A DNA stretch of 64,000 nucleotides from Petrosia ficiformis (lineage: Eukaryota; Porifera; Demospongiae; Haplosclerida; Petrosiidae), in NCBI GenBank assembly GCA_947044365.1, contig OX345637.1:7031201-7095200 (forward strand), read 5' to 3'. Numbering within the stretch: the stretch's first letter is position 1; each line of letters starts with the position of its first letter. Under the pieces are notes generated by a model, which searched no databases, had not been told where the DNA came from, and saw only the letters and a list, made by a program, of their open reading frames with translations. Below are positions 61,926 through 64,000 of this stretch, piece by piece. Made by a program: the position numbers and the translations under genes.

Positions 61926-64000
61926 TCACTTGTCATCTAGTGTTAGTTTTGAAATCCCAGCACTAACTTCTTCAGAACTTTGAGTACTCAGTTCCTCGTC
62001 AGAACTTTGAGTACTTGATGAAAATTCCGAGTCCTTTTTTTCTATAATTGAAGATGGCAGAACACTTCTAAAGTAACTGTTTAGGACAGTTGGTGAAGTG
62101 GGTGTGGTTTTAGTGTGCCTTTCACTTTCATTATTATGTGTCATTAGAGAACCTTGTCTAACAGGTACAATAAAACCAGTTCGACTATTGTTTTGAAACA
62201 CAGATTCAGTTTTATCACAAGATTCAATATTTGTAACAGGAACAGAACTTATATTACCTGTTTTATTACCAGTTTCTTTGGGTGACATTTCACCATTTAC
62301 ATCATTGACAGTCTTTGACACAGAAAAACTGATTTGACCACTTTCATCACAGTTACCGACACCATCCCTTTGTTGGTCTTCCTGCATTAGTTTCTTGAGA
62401 TCATCTGTCCATCCGGCAAGTCTTACCACCTCACTAACTTGTTCTACTAAATCACCTATCAGTGCAATATCTGTGACTCTTTTACGCTGGTATTTAAAAG
62501 GTCCGACCAGCTCACGATTAAGAAGAATACGAAGTATATTATATCTAGTTAGAGTGGAGAGGCTAGCAAATGGCTCTACCTACATCAAAAAAATAATGTG
62601 GTATTAAAAATATTACACCTCATAGTTCTGACTATTTGGACATAACTATCATAGTATATTGATCCAACTACATGCATATACTCCAATGGTATCAACTATT
62701 ATTATTAATGAGGTTAAAACTAATAGCTATTTTTCATGGTTCTAACTTTTAGCAAAGACCCTAGCATGATTATTTTGGAGTCATGAACGAAACCACTTCA
62801 TAACATTGAGATAAACAAGGTTAATTGAAGACAAATCTTTCAATTTCACAAATTAAAGTAGGCAGAAGGGGAAAAGCTAGAGGGGTCCCTAGCTTCAGCC
62901 TGACCCTCCTCTCCCAAAGCAGTTCAATTCTACTGATTGAAATTACTATGCAAAGTGGTTGCTTTATATATGCATTTTTGCATAGTATATATACCAAATT
63001 ATTAGCTGCAATACTGATTTGAATAGTGAGTAGGTGTGGTTATTGTTTGTCCAATTCTTTACTCTGCATATTTTTGTAAGTAACACTACTTCAATATTAA
63101 TGGATTTTGAGTAGTACCATACTAGGAATAATTGTCTAACAATGTGAGCTATCTGTTGATTTTATACATAAAGTCTCATCAGGTTCCAACAACAGAAACT
63201 GTAAGACATCAAAACTGTCATAACTTTTGAATCAAAAGTGTTTGGAAAATTCCTCACATTTGGTTTTCTTATTTTTATGGCCATCCCTATGATTGCTTTC
63301 AATGGAGTTTAATGTATATACCTTAAGCCTAATATTAATTGCATCCTTAAATTCAGTGATTTTTAAGCACTTGGGTTTTAGCATGCATTAATTTATGAGC
63401 ATTGCCTAATAAATTGATGACAAATAATATTTTTTAGCGTGTACTGATTTTAGTGAATATTACGTTTGTTGCTAAAATCATGAAAATGAGTACACACAAT
63501 TAAAAGTAGATTAAGGTATATTTGCTTGTGTCACATATCGTGACTATACAATGTATGTGTTGTAAATGTATTTAAAGAAGTTGTGTCACTCTGGGGTCTC
63601 GGTCAATTAATGGCCATGGCGTGTAATATAATAGTTTGGTGTGGTATGCCTTTTGGGCCTTGGCAACTTGGCCCTAAATAAAATCCTGCACACATAGTAT
63701 ACACATACATGACTTGTACACACATACACATGTACATGTACAAATACATACATGTACACACTAATGCCCCACACACACATACACAATACACACAAACACA
63801 CACTTCAAGTGAAGTTCCCATTATAAGAAGTAAATCACATTGTGCTAGATCCGTGTGACGGAGTGAGTAAAACCTATGAGGTAAGTCCTCTCCAAAGAAC
63901 ACAACATCAGGTTTCACCATACCCTATACAAAGGGGACACATAACACAAGTTAACTATGAAGAAGGTACATAAGGCTTGAAGGCACTTACTGTACAGAAC
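61926..64000 (-). CDS. NAD-dependent protein deacetylase, SIRT2/SIRT3 type, 3' part
   Basis: Sirtuins remove acyl groups from lysine using NAD+. Exons on minus: a 10-nt fragment at 64000-63991 (reading CT before the splice), 63923-63804 and 62579-61926; upstream exons lie beyond the window. The exon at 63923 reads [20 protein letters not shown] then [11 protein letters not shown], spliced to [28 protein letters not shown]. These are the class I sirtuin core blocks: VKP.VVFFGE for substrate and zinc-side packing, GTSL.V.PF for NAD ribose binding, and the LLN.E strand. [20 protein letters not shown] closes the fold. About 150 Ser/Thr-rich residues follow, without a domain, ending TLDDK. The N..LVGP wording is closer to SIRT3 than SIRT2, but the clade is not resolved here. 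Confidence 0.93.
63272..63640 (+). mobile_element. MITE family A, copy 5, truncated
   Basis: Begins TTTTTATGGCCATCCCTATGA near 63275 and reaches TCTCGGTCAATTAATGGCCA near 63597; the distal half and right end are missing. In a sirtuin intron between 62579 and 63804. Confidence 0.7.

Overview
The window is nuclear DNA from a compact, intron-rich, AT-rich invertebrate genome. Short introns, tiny head-to-head promoters, a C-terminal multi-pass receptor-like protein with a beta-helix ectodomain, and pervasive TACATG-type microsatellites point to a demosponge of the Amphimedon type. That assignment is inference: no rRNA or organelle marker is present. No bacterial operon, CRISPR array, tRNA or rRNA was found. 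Most gene models below were spliced by hand from GT/AG signals, phase and recognised protein families, and exon lengths sum to a multiple of three in every case that can be checked.

Layout. 0-13.6 kb: mitoribosomal protein mL41 (minus, runs off the left edge) shares a 155-bp promoter with a coiled-coil protein (plus). N-acetylneuraminate lyase NPL (minus, nine visible exons) and a small LEM-domain protein (minus) follow. 13.6-17.7 kb: a 1.77-kb satellite of a 12-bp unit, an intronless FN3 plus glycine-zipper protein, and large palindromes. 17.7-36 kb: ubiquitin-L40 (minus), head-to-head with KAT7/HBO1, a MYST acetyltransferase (plus, 13 coding exons) that carries two tandem C2HC finger exons, then the GPN1 GTPase (plus). 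36-43.3 kb: eIF3F (minus, convergent with GPN1); its introns hold a 48-bp array built from its own splice donor and a stack of MITEs.

43.3-57 kb is a transposon graveyard. It holds two restriction-like-endonuclease (RLE) non-LTR retrotransposons tail to tail, one intact and one lacking the endonuclease part. It also has a decayed L1-like element inserted in an ACGCAATT satellite, and a broken Helitron helicase. 57.1-61.3 kb: a single-exon 1385-residue secretory/membrane protein with a parallel beta-helix ectodomain and about eight to nine membrane spans. 61.9-64 kb: the 3' half of a SIRT2/SIRT3-type sirtuin (minus), cut by the window edge.

The host genes are housekeeping (translation, ribosome, RNA polymerase II assembly, chromatin, NAD-dependent deacetylation, sialic acid catabolism). 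They are unrelated in pathway and linked only by shared promoters and tail-to-tail packing. Introns and spacers hold at least four families of short non-autonomous elements, several nested, and two hAT-like ones with visible 8-bp target duplications. The most unusual items are the splice-donor array in eIF3F, the beta-helix/multi-TM protein, the 12-bp palindromic satellite, and the RLE-less retrotransposon derivative.
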